DNA of 12,355 bases. It comes from JAIYCX01 sp044351785. Lineage in GTDB: Bacteria; Bdellovibrionota_C; UBA2361; SZUA-149; DAOLCO01. A model generated the notes under the pieces. That model was given only the letters and a program-made list of their open reading frames with translations. It searched no databases and was not told where the DNA came from. Where the stretch lies: contig JBILFC010000062.1 of NCBI GenBank assembly GCA_044351785.1, forward strand, positions 1 through 12,355. The letters run 5' to 3'. A program made the translations under genes and the position numbers. Of this stretch, positions 5,421-12,355 are shown piece by piece; positions within the stretch are counted from its first letter, which is position 1; each line of letters begins with the position of its first letter.

Positions 5421-6863
5421 TTAGTGCAGTTCCATATCAATTCCGGGAGCTTCCTCTGGGAGCCCCTCACTTGCAACCATCTTATTCCAACCATCAAGCG
5501 CAGCAGTTTTATAGACCTGTGAAAGAGTGGGATAGTTAAATACTGCATTTACGAAGTAGTCTATGCCACCCTGAAAGCCCATAACCGTTTGCCCAATATG
5601 AACCAGTTCAGTTGCACCTTCACCTATGATATGCACTCCGAGTAGTCTAAGTGTGCTTCTATGGAATAAAATTTTTAAAACTCCTAGGTTATCACCAATG
5701 ATTTTCCCTCTTTCAAGCTCGCTAAATCTAGCAATACCGTATTCGTATGGTACTTTATTAGCTTTTAGTTCGTTTTCTGTGGCTCCTACCATGGCAATCT
5801 CAGGAATTGAATAAATTCCATAAGGTAGGGGAATGTCAAAAGCGTGGTCTGATAGTCCGAAGGCATGGCAAGCAGCCCTTCTTCCTTGTTCCATGCTAGT
5901 TGATGCTAAAGCGGGCGCACCTACTACATCTCCTACTGCATAGATGTTCGGGCATGAAGTCTGATAAAATTCATTAACTTTAAGTAGACCTCTTGAATAT
6001 GCATCAAGTCCAACAGCATCAAGGTTTAAGCCTTCAACATTTCCAACTCTTCCCGCTGAAACTAATAATACTTCACTGACAATTCTTCTTCCACTTTCTA
6101 GATTTGTCACAGCTCTACCATCATGGGATCTGCAGCATTTAATTACTTTATCACCAACGATAATTCCTGTTTTTTGTTGTCTAAGTTGAAAGGTAATTGA
6201 TTCAATAAGTTCTTGATCTAGAAAACTTAAAATACAATCTCGTTGTTCAACAATGGATACCTTAACACCAAGTGCTGAAAACATTGAACCATATTCGCAC
6301 CCAATTACCCCACCACCAACGACAGTAAGAGATGATGGAATTTTTTTCATTCTAAGAATATCGTTTGAATCAAGAATGACTTCCCCATCGAATTCAAAAG
6401 AATCTGGTCTCCAAGGTCTAGTTCCTGTGGCAATTATAATCTTTTCACCATTTAGAATTCTTTCTGTGCTCTGGTGTTTTACCTTTATCGTATTGCAATC
6501 AATAAATGATGCAAAGCCTACTATAAGCTCAGATTTATTTCTTAAAAGTTGAGATCTAATAGTTTGTTCAATATCCTTTTCAATCCCATCAGTCCTATCA
6601 GTGAGATCCTTCATTTGGATATTGTGCTTAACTCTATAAGCTTGTCCGTAGTGACTTCTCTCTTTGTATCCAGAGAGGTGCATGATCGCTTCTCTGAATG
6701 ATTTACTTGGAATCGTCCCATCGTGAAGGCAATTTCCTCCAAGAGCAGGATTTAACTCCACGACGGCAACTCTTTTTCCAAGTTTAAGCGCCTGAATGGC
6801 AGCTTTCTGCCCCCCAGGACCACTCCCAATTACAATTAGGTCGAATTCATTATTGATAGTCAT
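5421..6863 (-). CDS. sthA: Soluble pyridine nucleotide transhydrogenase
   Basis: A 480-residue cytoplasmic flavoprotein that exchanges reducing equivalents between NADPH and NAD+, mainly draining excess NADPH. The FAD-binding motif is IGSGPGG (residues 12-18), followed by VVELN. The region that carries the redox disulphide in lipoamide dehydrogenase and glutathione reductase reads C45-LHDG-T50-IPSK: the second Cys is Thr, as in E. coli SthA (CTHWGT), so it cannot act as a disulphide reductase. The NAD(P) Rossmann motif is GGGVIG (183-188) and the second FAD motif is YAVGDVVG (Asp312). The C-terminal interface reads EYxVNxVFNYPTLS-like, with the SthA-type FNYPT and not the HPT..E of lipoamide dehydrogenases. 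It is about 14 residues longer than the E. coli enzyme, mostly a Glu/Pro-containing tail. It sits 42 bp after a small helical protein gene and 19 bp before an envelope protein gene. The Shine-Dalgarno-like AGAAGAGG is very close to the ATG. Confidence 0.95.
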   Translation of the reverse strand: MTINNEFDLIVIGSGPGGQKAAIQALKLGKRVAVVELNPALGGNCLHDGTIPSKSFREAIMHLSGYKERSHYGQAYRVKHNIQMKDLTDRTDGIEKDIEQTIRSQLLRNKSELIVGFASFIDCNTIKVKHQSTERILNGEKIIIATGTRPWRPDSFEFDGEVILDSNDILRMKKIPSSLTVVGGGVIGCEYGSMFSALGVKVSIVEQRDCILSFLDQELIESITFQLRQQKTGIIVGDKVIKCCRSHDGRAVTNLESGRRIVSEVLLVSAGRVGNVEGLNLDAVGLDAYSRGLLKVNEFYQTSCPNIYAVGDVVGAPALASTSMEQGRRAACHAFGLSDHAFDIPLPYGIYSIPEIAMVGATENELKANKVPYEYGIARFSELERGKIIGDNLGVLKILFHRSTLRLLGVHIIGEGATELVHIGQTVMGFQGGIDYFVNAVFNYPTLSQVYKTAALDGWNKMVASEGLPEEAPGIDMELH

Positions 6864-6905
6864 GCCTCTTCTATCGGCAGGGCTAGGACTAGGGTTTAGA
6901 GGAAA

Positions 6906-7187
6906 TTAATCGGTAATGGCAGGGGTACCTTGGGTAGAGGTAAGCAGCCGAGATGTTTCAAATAAGTTTATAATTTCTCTTTCTAAAGATGCTATCCTCG
7001 ATTCTGTTTCAATTCTTTCATCACCAGTTGCTGCTATTAATTTCCCTAGTAATAAATTCAGAGTCTGAAGTGATTGACCAATGTCCTTTCTTTCTCTTGG
7101 GTTTAGAGCACAATTCGCAGCAAAGGCTCGTTGCCAGTCTAGAATTCTTTTTTGCTTTCTTGCTACTATTATTGAAATGTCGCTCAT
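6906..7187 (-). CDS. Hypothetical 93-residue helical protein upstream of sthA
   Basis: A small soluble protein of unrecognised family. It is predominantly helical: a basic N-terminal helix (ARKQKRILDWQRAFA), then NPRERKDIGQSLQTLNLLLGKLI, then a heptad-like stretch (ESRIASLEREIINLFETSRLL) that could form a short coiled coil. A single Cys lies at residue 26. The tail (STQGTPAITD) is polar. No DNA-binding or catalytic motif is clear. It starts at ATG 7187 without a strong ribosome-binding site and is probably the first gene of the operon with sthA, 42 bp downstream. Its upstream region is shared with the divergent rsmD. Confidence 0.65.
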   Translation of the reverse strand: MSDISIIVARKQKRILDWQRAFAANCALNPRERKDIGQSLQTLNLLLGKLIAATGDERIETESRIASLEREIINLFETSRLLTSTQGTPAITD

Positions 7188-7283
7188 AGTATTACTTGTT
7201 ATTTTAGTCAGATTTGGTTATTTGCAGGAGTTGTTAAATATTATTGTTTTCGTGAACTAGCAAGCCGAGAAAGACTTTTAGTT

Positions 7284-7862
7284 ATGAGTATCAGAATTAC
7301 CGCAGGGCAAAAGAGAGGAATGAAAATAGAAGTTCCTCACGAACTTGATGAGATTCTTCGCCCTACTAAGGATAGAGTCAGGGAGGCTATGTTTTCTGCG
7401 GTAATTTCTAGGATGGATTTAGAGGGCATTAGAGTTTTAGATTTGTTTAGTGGAACGGGAATGTTGGCCTTCGAAGCATTATCAAGAGGAGCGAGTCATG
7501 CTACTATAGTTGACTCAAGTGATAAGGTTCTAAGGTATAGCTTAGAAGTAGCATCAAAATTAGGATTAAGAGATAAAATTACTGCGATTAAGGCAGATGT
7601 ATTAAAGTATATTGATTCAGAGAATGATCAGTATGATTTAATTTTTTTAGATCCTCCTTATAGTAAGCATGATTTTTTACATATTCTTGAGCTGCTCATT
7701 AGTAACTCTAGATTGGCACCTAAAGGTTTAATCGTGTATGAGGAAGATTCTAAGTTTTTTGGCTCGCAGTTTGAGTTATCAAAGGATAGTATAGAAAAAT
7801 ATTTTTCATCTATCACAGTGAAAACGTATGGTAAGACTTCAGTTGCATTCTTAAAGAGTTAG
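7284..7862 (+). CDS. rsmD: 16S rRNA (guanine966-N2)-methyltransferase
   Basis: A 192-residue SAM-dependent methyltransferase that modifies G966 of 16S rRNA in the assembling 30S subunit. Motifs in order are an N-terminal RITAGQKRG, the family signature RPTKDRVREAMF (26-37), SAM-binding motif I VLDLFSGTG (51-59), the acidic residue after strand 2 (IVDSS), and the catalytic motif IV FLDPPY (121-126). Length equals the usual RsmD size, with nothing missing. The start at ATG 7284 places ITAG at the conserved N-terminus, although its ribosome-binding site is weak (AGAAAGA about 10 nt upstream). It heads a tight run: one nucleotide separates its stop from coaD, the common bacterial rsmD-coaD arrangement. 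Confidence 0.96.
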   Translation: MSIRITAGQKRGMKIEVPHELDEILRPTKDRVREAMFSAVISRMDLEGIRVLDLFSGTGMLAFEALSRGASHATIVDSSDKVLRYSLEVASKLGLRDKITAIKADVLKYIDSENDQYDLIFLDPPYSKHDFLHILELLISNSRLAPKGLIVYEEDSKFFGSQFELSKDSIEKYFSSITVKTYGKTSVAFLKS

Positions 7863-7863
7863 C

Positions 7864-8397
7864 ATGGCGAAAATAGTTAAAAAGTCTAAAAACATTGCTG
7901 TATATGCAGGCACATTTGATCCTATCACTAATGGGCATATGGACATTCTGTATAGAGGTTTGCAGGTGTTTGATATTGTATATCTTGCCATTGCAAAGGG
8001 TGGACCTCGGGTAAGTACCAAGTTAAGTTATTTTTCTATTAATGAAAGATTGAAGTTAGCTAGAGGCGCAGTGTCTGAATTTAAGTTAGATAAAGATAGA
8101 GTTATTGTTGAGTCATTTGATGGAATGCTTGTTGATTATGCAAGTAAGCTTGGTGCGAGAGTTATTATAAGAGGACTCAGGGCGGTTTCAGATTATGAAT
8201 ACGAAACTCAGTTAGCACATACCAATCGACTTCTTAATTCAGAGATTGAAACTGTTTTTCTAGTTACTTCTGAGCCCAATTCCTTTATTAGTTCAAGTAT
8301 TATTAGAAATGTCGCCTTAAATGGAGGAGATATTTCTAAGATGGTTCCCAAGGTTGTTAAAAAGTATTTTACGGAAAAGCTAAATGGTAAAGTTTAA
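7864..8397 (+). CDS. coaD: Phosphopantetheine adenylyltransferase
   Basis: Catalyses the penultimate step of coenzyme A synthesis, 4'-phosphopantetheine + ATP to dephospho-CoA + PPi. It is a 177-residue nucleotidyltransferase with the phosphate-binding GTFDPITNGH (16-25, His25 being the second His of the (T/H)xGH motif), the substrate loop IIRGLRAVSDYEYE (101-114) and the second ATP motif SSSIIRN (143-149). It is slightly longer than the usual ~160 residues because of a basic eight-residue N-terminal extension (MAKIVKKS) and a short C-terminal tail. An internal start is not needed because the ATG directly follows the rsmD stop. Its 3' end overlaps the next gene by 14 nt in another frame. Confidence 0.97.
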   Translation: MAKIVKKSKNIAVYAGTFDPITNGHMDILYRGLQVFDIVYLAIAKGGPRVSTKLSYFSINERLKLARGAVSEFKLDKDRVIVESFDGMLVDYASKLGARVIIRGLRAVSDYEYETQLAHTNRLLNSEIETVFLVTSEPNSFISSSIIRNVALNGGDISKMVPKVVKKYFTEKLNGKV

Positions 8398-9877
8398 TAA
8401 AATTTTTCTCGCCATATTCTCCTTTACATTAAGCAGAGAAATTTTAGCAGAAGATAGCCCCTCAGCAATTGTATCATTAAGTGCTTCCTTAGAAGCTTCA
8501 CAAGTAAGTTCGCCTATAGATGATGAGGATGTACCCTTAGATGCTTGGATAATAAAGAAGAAAATAGAGCCTAGCCCTTCTATTCAAATTTCACCTTCAC
8601 CTTCCGTTTCTACGGAAGCAAGTCCAGAAGCAAGTGTAGATGAAATTTCCGAAGAAAAAAGAGTTTATAAAGCTTTACTTGAAGAGCAGCGCAGGGAGCA
8701 AGAGGAGGAGGGTAGCACAAACAAAAAAAAAGGATATAAAACTGAGGGAAAGAAACATACTTTGCACGTGTTTAAAAAGACAGCACTTTCAAAATATGAT
8801 CAGTCTAGAATTGATAAAATAAAACAAGTCCAGAAGACTGTAATTGCTGAGCAAAAGCGAGATTTTGCTGATTTGTTGAGCGTGAAGAAGCCATCTTTAG
8901 CATCCTTAAGACTCTGTGTGTTAAACTATCCAGTGATGGGATTACCATCCGAGGTTAAGAAAATTGATCCTAAAATTATCTCGGCTAATTTAACGGCAGA
9001 TTGGAAGAATGGCTTAAAGTTATTAGTTCAGAATGAGTGCAATATTGTTCTTTATCATGGAATTTACGGGAAAACTAATGCAAAATCTTTAGAGTTTTTT
9101 GATAAAACTATGGAGTTTCTTAAGAAAGCTACCGCGGTTTCTTGGAAGCAAGTCTTAAATCCAAGTCAGGCAAATACATTCTTTGCAGTAATATATGATC
9201 CCAATGTTATTGAACTTGGATACGTTGAAAGTCTGTCAGGACTTACTTTGCGTCGAGGGGGTCCCTTTAAGGAAGATAATTTTTCCATCGTACCTTTAGA
9301 AGTTAGTTTCATGAAGAAGGATGAAATTAACCCCAAGAAGTATGCCCTAATAACTTTTGATTTAAGGGATACGTTAAATCCTTTAAAGAAGTTAAAAATT
9401 CATTATCAGATGCAGATGGCATCAGCTTTACTTGAGGCAAGTATTAACCGGATTAATAGTATTGAGGATTCTAATGTAATACTTGCTGGTGGTATAGGAG
9501 AGAATCGTAAGCATCCAGCGTTCCAGATTTTACAAGGTGCATTTTCTCCTGTGGATTTCCTTGAGGGTAAGGCTTGTAAGCTTACGGAGGATCAGGCAGA
9601 AAAGTTTTCTTGCGATAGAACTAAATTATTGGTTGAACCTAGGACCTTATTGGGGGTATTTACGGACTTACCTCATTTAATGAATAAAACAACGAAAATT
9701 GCAGTGGATAAGAATATTGAGAAGCTTACAGCCGAAGTTTTCTTGTCTAACAAATCATTAGAAAGTGCAAAAAATGAAAAGAATAAGTTGATTGGAGCAT
9801 CATTAGATGTGATAAAGGGAAAACAGTTTGAATACTCATTTTTGTTTATAGATTTATTAGGGGGAGATCAAGAGTAA
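8384..9877 (+). CDS. Exported protein with Ser/Pro-rich linker and degenerate EEP-like domain
   Basis: A 497-residue protein with a signal peptide (MVKFNKIFLAIFSFTL..., probable cleavage after ILA at about residue 22). Residues ~25-85 are acidic and Ser/Pro/Ala-rich with PSPS and ASPEAS repeats. Residues ~88-165 are highly charged, with an EEQRREQEEE run and a Lys-rich patch. From about residue 170 the sequence fits the endonuclease/exonuclease/phosphatase fold: RLCVLNYPVMGL (176-187) like the first 'rv.tyNv.gl' strand, CNIVLYHGI at the place of 'aDiv.lQE', ALITFDLRD at the place of 'v.nvHL', and VILAGGIGE (365-373) at the place of 'vilaGDFN'. In each case the catalytic residue seems lost (QE to HG, GDFN to GGIG), so it is probably not a nuclease. 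The fold assignment is inference from pattern. It overlaps coaD by 14 nt and abuts the peptidase gene, so it is within the operon. Confidence 0.75.
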   Translation: MVKFNKIFLAIFSFTLSREILAEDSPSAIVSLSASLEASQVSSPIDDEDVPLDAWIIKKKIEPSPSIQISPSPSVSTEASPEASVDEISEEKRVYKALLEEQRREQEEEGSTNKKKGYKTEGKKHTLHVFKKTALSKYDQSRIDKIKQVQKTVIAEQKRDFADLLSVKKPSLASLRLCVLNYPVMGLPSEVKKIDPKIISANLTADWKNGLKLLVQNECNIVLYHGIYGKTNAKSLEFFDKTMEFLKKATAVSWKQVLNPSQANTFFAVIYDPNVIELGYVESLSGLTLRRGGPFKEDNFSIVPLEVSFMKKDEINPKKYALITFDLRDTLNPLKKLKIHYQMQMASALLEASINRINSIEDSNVILAGGIGENRKHPAFQILQGAFSPVDFLEGKACKLTEDQAEKFSCDRTKLLVEPRTLLGVFTDLPHLMNKTTKIAVDKNIEKLTAEVFLSNKSLESAKNEKNKLIGASLDVIKGKQFEYSFLFIDLLGGDQE

Positions 9878-10960
9878 ATGCAGAAAGATTCATATACATT
9901 TTTAGAGCAACTATTAGAAACACCGTCACCAAGTGGATTCGAACAAGCAATTCAACGTGTTGTAAAGAAAAGAGTTACTAAATTTGCTGATGAAGTTTCA
10001 CTTGATGTTCATGGGAACTTAATAGCCTGCTTTAACCCTAATGGTAAAATTAGAGTCATGTTGGCTGGACACTGCGATCAGATTGGTATGATGGTCACTC
10101 ATATCGATGAGCAGGGGTATATTTATGTAAATCAGATTGGCGGAATTGATTCAGCAGTCCTACCCGGTACTTATCTTACAGTTCACACTGAGAGTGGACC
10201 GATTGATGGAATTATTGGCTTTAAACCAGTACATTTAACTTCTGCAGCTGAGAGAGGAAAGCCAATTGAGTTTAACAAAGTTTGGGTAGATATCGGAGCT
10301 AAGTCAGGTGAGGAGGCAAGAAAATTAGTTTCAATGGGTGATACCATTACATTTAAGTTAGGTGTTACTGAGCTTAGAAATGGATTAATAGCTTCACCTG
10401 GGTGCGATAATAAGGTAGGGACATTCGTCGTAATGGAGGCTATGCGTTTAGTTGCACAGAAGATTAAAGGTGCGAATAAGAAGAAGTTTCCAGTTGCACT
10501 TTATTCTGTCAGTACGGTGCAGGAGGAAATTGGATTAAGAGGAGCTAAAACTTCTGCTTATGGTATTGATCCTCATGTAGGAATTGCAGTAGATGTAACT
10601 CATGCATCTGATAATCCTGGGGCGGATGCTAAAAGAATTGGAACAATAAAAATGGGAGCAGGTGCTGGAGTGGCTAGAGGTCCCAATATTAATCCTGTTT
10701 TAGAGAATTTAGTACGAACTACCGCAAAAAAGAAAAAATTACCTATTCAGCTATATGCATCACCAGGAGCTACAGGTACAGATGCTAATGCGATACAGGT
10801 TTCTCGTGCAGGTGTTGCTGCGGGACTAATTTCAATCCCTAATAGATACATGCATACTCCTGTAGAAATGGTTAGTTTGAGTGATCTGGAAGTAGCTAGT
10901 AAGTTGTTATGCGAAACTATATTAAGTATTACCTCGAGGATGGACTTTATCCCTAGGTAA
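9878..10960 (+). CDS. M42 family metallo-aminopeptidase (FrvX/YsdC-like)
   Basis: A 360-residue cytoplasmic di-metal aminopeptidase of family M42, which form large tetrahedral complexes and trim peptides. The N-terminus has ETPSPSGFE, typical of the family. Metal and catalytic residues are visible in order: His65 and Asp67 in AGHCDQIG, Asp177 in GCDNKVG (bridging ligand), Glu216-Glu217 in VQEEIGLRGA (general base and ligand), Asp239 in AVDVTHASD, and His326 in YMHTPVE. The inserted PDZ-like domain is recognisable by IDGIIGFKPVHL and VWVDIGAKSGEEA. The set is complete, so the enzyme is probably active. Glu of the usual HxDEIG is Gln68 here, a small departure. The ATG immediately follows the previous stop (TAAATG) with GGGGGAGA just upstream as the ribosome-binding site, so it is cotranscribed with the EEP-like gene. 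Confidence 0.95.
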   Translation: MQKDSYTFLEQLLETPSPSGFEQAIQRVVKKRVTKFADEVSLDVHGNLIACFNPNGKIRVMLAGHCDQIGMMVTHIDEQGYIYVNQIGGIDSAVLPGTYLTVHTESGPIDGIIGFKPVHLTSAAERGKPIEFNKVWVDIGAKSGEEARKLVSMGDTITFKLGVTELRNGLIASPGCDNKVGTFVVMEAMRLVAQKIKGANKKKFPVALYSVSTVQEEIGLRGAKTSAYGIDPHVGIAVDVTHASDNPGADAKRIGTIKMGAGAGVARGPNINPVLENLVRTTAKKKKLPIQLYASPGATGTDANAIQVSRAGVAAGLISIPNRYMHTPVEMVSLSDLEVASKLLCETILSITSRMDFIPR

Positions 10961-10985
10961 GATGGGTATTGCGGATGCGTGTTCC

Positions 10986-11001
10986 TAAGTATCTATACTT
11001 A
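10986..11001. repeat. Short inverted repeat before the TPR/membrane gene
   Basis: TAAGTAT and ATACTTA are perfect 7-bp complements separated by CT. It lies 26 bp after the peptidase stop and 63 bp before the next start. The T-poor sequence immediately downstream argues against a terminator on the plus strand, and the 2-nt spacer is too tight for a normal RNA hairpin, so a protein-binding dyad is more plausible. Chance cannot be excluded. Confidence 0.4.
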
Positions 11002-11063
11002 ATCAGGATTTTGTCTTAAAAATCATTTTTGTATTTTGTCTCATATGCCGATCTTAGTAGGGT

Positions 11064-12355
11064 ATGAGACTTTCTAATTTTATAAATATTACTGTTCTAT
11101 TAGGACTGTTATTTGCTTGTTCATTTTCTGTTTTAGCAGTGGATGTTGGCTATAGTCATGATAAGGCACTACTCTCTCAGTTTAATAGCGTATTAACAGC
11201 TATTAGTAGTAATGACCTTGAAGTCGCTAGTCGTGAGGTGCTAGAGCTAAAGACGCAAAGCGCAGGACTCGGATACGAGGAGCTTTCTGAGTTTTCCTTC
11301 AGATTAATTAGATCCGCAAGTTCTAAGGAGAATGATCCTGTTATTAGAAAGAAACTTTTGAACTTGGCCGAGCAATTATCCCCTAATCACCCAGGGGTTC
11401 TATTAGCAATTTCTAGTTTTTCTGATTCTGTGACAATGTTTGAGCAGTTAGCTTACGTTAAGGATGTTATTCTTAATTTGCATAACTATCCTTTGACTTC
11501 TTTAAGTCTAATTAGTCGATTTATAGTTATAGTATTTGTTTCAATCGTCCTAGCTGCCTTTTGTACTTTAATCCTGATACTTATTTCTTCCTTTGTGGAG
11601 TTAAGAACTCAGTGTGCTAAGTTATTTAGTAGAAGGTATAAGAAGATAGGTAGCGGAGTTCTTCTATTCGGCGCTCTTATTTTGCCTGGCTTTTTACCAT
11701 TGATGGCCGCAATGTTGTTATGGTCCTTGCTACTCACAATTTCAAGTCCAAGATTCTGGTGGCTTAGTTTGGTGGTTTCAATCGGTACTTTGTATGCAGA
11801 ATTCATGTTAGAGCCGAGTATTATGCTCGCGCATTTCTCGGAGAGTCCTTCTAGTAGAGCTTTGGAATCAGTCGCGAACAGAGGGTTCAGTCCACGAGTG
11901 GTCGATTATGTAGATGATGAAATGACAAGGGGAGAGAGTGGGACTGTTTGGTGTGTAATATTAGGACAATTATTTCAGAGTAGAGGGGATGAAGTAAAAG
12001 CCTTAGAATATTATGAGAAGGCACGCTTGGGGTTAGGACAGGAGCAAAGTATTTCTTATTTAATTTCTTTCAATACTGCTGTAAATGACTTGGAGCAGGG
12101 GCGAGCTGAAAAAGCATTTGCCGTATTTACTGAATTGAGTGATGCAGGATGGCAAAATTTTGAACTTCTATATAACTTGTCTTTAGTTAGTTCTATTCTG
12201 CATAAAACAGAGCTATATGACAGAACATTTAAACTGCTACAGAGTAAATATTCCGGTAACCTAGAGAAGGTTCTAAAGGTGCAAGGTGATACTCCTAAAC
12301 CAATTTTGGGCCGTTTGCCGAATAACTTTTTTATGGAGTTAGTAAGGTATGAAAT
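11064..12355 (+). CDS. Membrane-associated protein with TPR-like repeats (3'-truncated by window edge)
   Basis: The frame is open from ATG 11064 through the last base, giving 430 codons with no stop. The N-terminus is a signal sequence (MRLSNFINITVLLGLLF...), probably cleaved after VLA at residue 25; LFAC at 16-19 is a poor lipobox alternative. Residues ~27-150 are a helical, probably periplasmic region that includes EQLSPNHPGVLLA, typical of tetratricopeptide linkers. Three hydrophobic segments follow at about 153-177, 199-224 and 231-250, with a very basic loop FSRRYKKIG (188-196) between the first two, expected on the cytoplasmic side. After them, ILGQLFQSRGDEVKALEYYEKARLG is a good TPR unit, followed by a second helical pair (GRAEKAFAVFTELSDAGWQNFELLYNLSL). 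The family is not recognised. The weak ribosome-binding site GTAGGG is close to the ATG. Its role is probably as a scaffold for protein-protein contacts at the envelope. Confidence 0.85.
   Translation, partial: MRLSNFINITVLLGLLFACSFSVLAVDVGYSHDKALLSQFNSVLTAISSNDLEVASREVLELKTQSAGLGYEELSEFSFRLIRSASSKENDPVIRKKLLNLAEQLSPNHPGVLLAISSFSDSVTMFEQLAYVKDVILNLHNYPLTSLSLISRFIVIVFVSIVLAAFCTLILILISSFVELRTQCAKLFSRRYKKIGSGVLLFGALILPGFLPLMAAMLLWSLLLTISSPRFWWLSLVVSIGTLYAEFMLEPSIMLAHFSESPSSRALESVANRGFSPRVVDYVDDEMTRGESGTVWCVILGQLFQSRGDEVKALEYYEKARLGLGQEQSISYLISFNTAVNDLEQGRAEKAFAVFTELSDAGWQNFELLYNLSLVSSILHKTELYDRTFKLLQSKYSGNLEKVLKVQGDTPKPILGRLPNNFFMELVRYE

Noticed and set aside
5421..6863. Dihydrolipoamide dehydrogenase or mercuric reductase instead of SthA
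   Set aside because: The redox disulphide is missing (C45-LHDG-T50) and the C-terminal HP motif is replaced by FNYPT, both as in SthA.
8640..8822. Plus-strand 60-codon frame inside the EEP-like gene
   Set aside because: It overlaps the charged linker of the larger gene in another frame and is a by-product of its Lys/Glu-rich composition.
11018..11030. AAAAAT-C-ATTTTT as a terminator after the peptidase gene
   Set aside because: Pure A-T stem of 6 bp with a 1-nt loop cannot form a stable hairpin.

Overview
The window looks like chromosomal DNA from an AT-rich, Gram-negative bacterium. Supporting this are two lipoprotein or secreted-protein signals, a soluble transhydrogenase of the SthA type, a cobalamin-dependent MetH and a proteobacterial-style tRNA-Glu with an encoded CCA end. 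Weak Shine-Dalgarno sites, TTG/GTG starts and Ser/Pro-rich secreted proteins would suit a Bdellovibrionota or deltaproteobacterial lineage, but nothing here proves that placement.

Layout. (1) 1-1977, plus strand: the 3' part of metH (B12-binding and AdoMet-reactivation domains), then a small lipoprotein resembling DUF3997. (2) 2042-3194, minus strand: a three-helix membrane protein and an unrecognised cysteine-containing 228-residue protein with its own intrinsic terminator. This stretch is visibly richer in G+C than its surroundings and sits on the 3' side of a tRNA gene, so it may be acquired DNA. (3) 3195-3680: no confident gene. It holds a long inverted repeat, a doubtful small ORF, a 10-bp tandem duplication and a hairpin that overlaps the tRNA 3' end. 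(4) 3681-3833, minus strand: tRNA-Glu(UUC) and its promoter. (5) 3901-4976, plus strand: a serine alpha/beta hydrolase overlapping a stand-alone receiver-domain protein by 4 nt. (6) 7187-4973, minus strand: a probable operon of a 93-residue helical protein, sthA, and an envelope protein with a carboxypeptidase-regulatory-like domain. (7) 7284-10960, plus strand: the tightly packed run rsmD, coaD, a secreted protein with a degenerate EEP-like fold, and an M42 aminopeptidase. (8) 11064 to the window end, plus strand: an exported or membrane protein with central membrane helices and TPR-like helices, still open at the edge.

Functionally most of this is housekeeping: methionine synthesis, NADPH/NADH balancing, rRNA methylation, CoA synthesis and peptide turnover. 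The less ordinary items are the 2.0-3.7 kb accessory stretch, the trailer hairpin that could sequester the tRNA-Glu CCA end, and the secreted EEP-like protein that appears to have lost its catalytic residues. No CRISPR array, transposase, integrase, phage gene or obvious defence system was seen.
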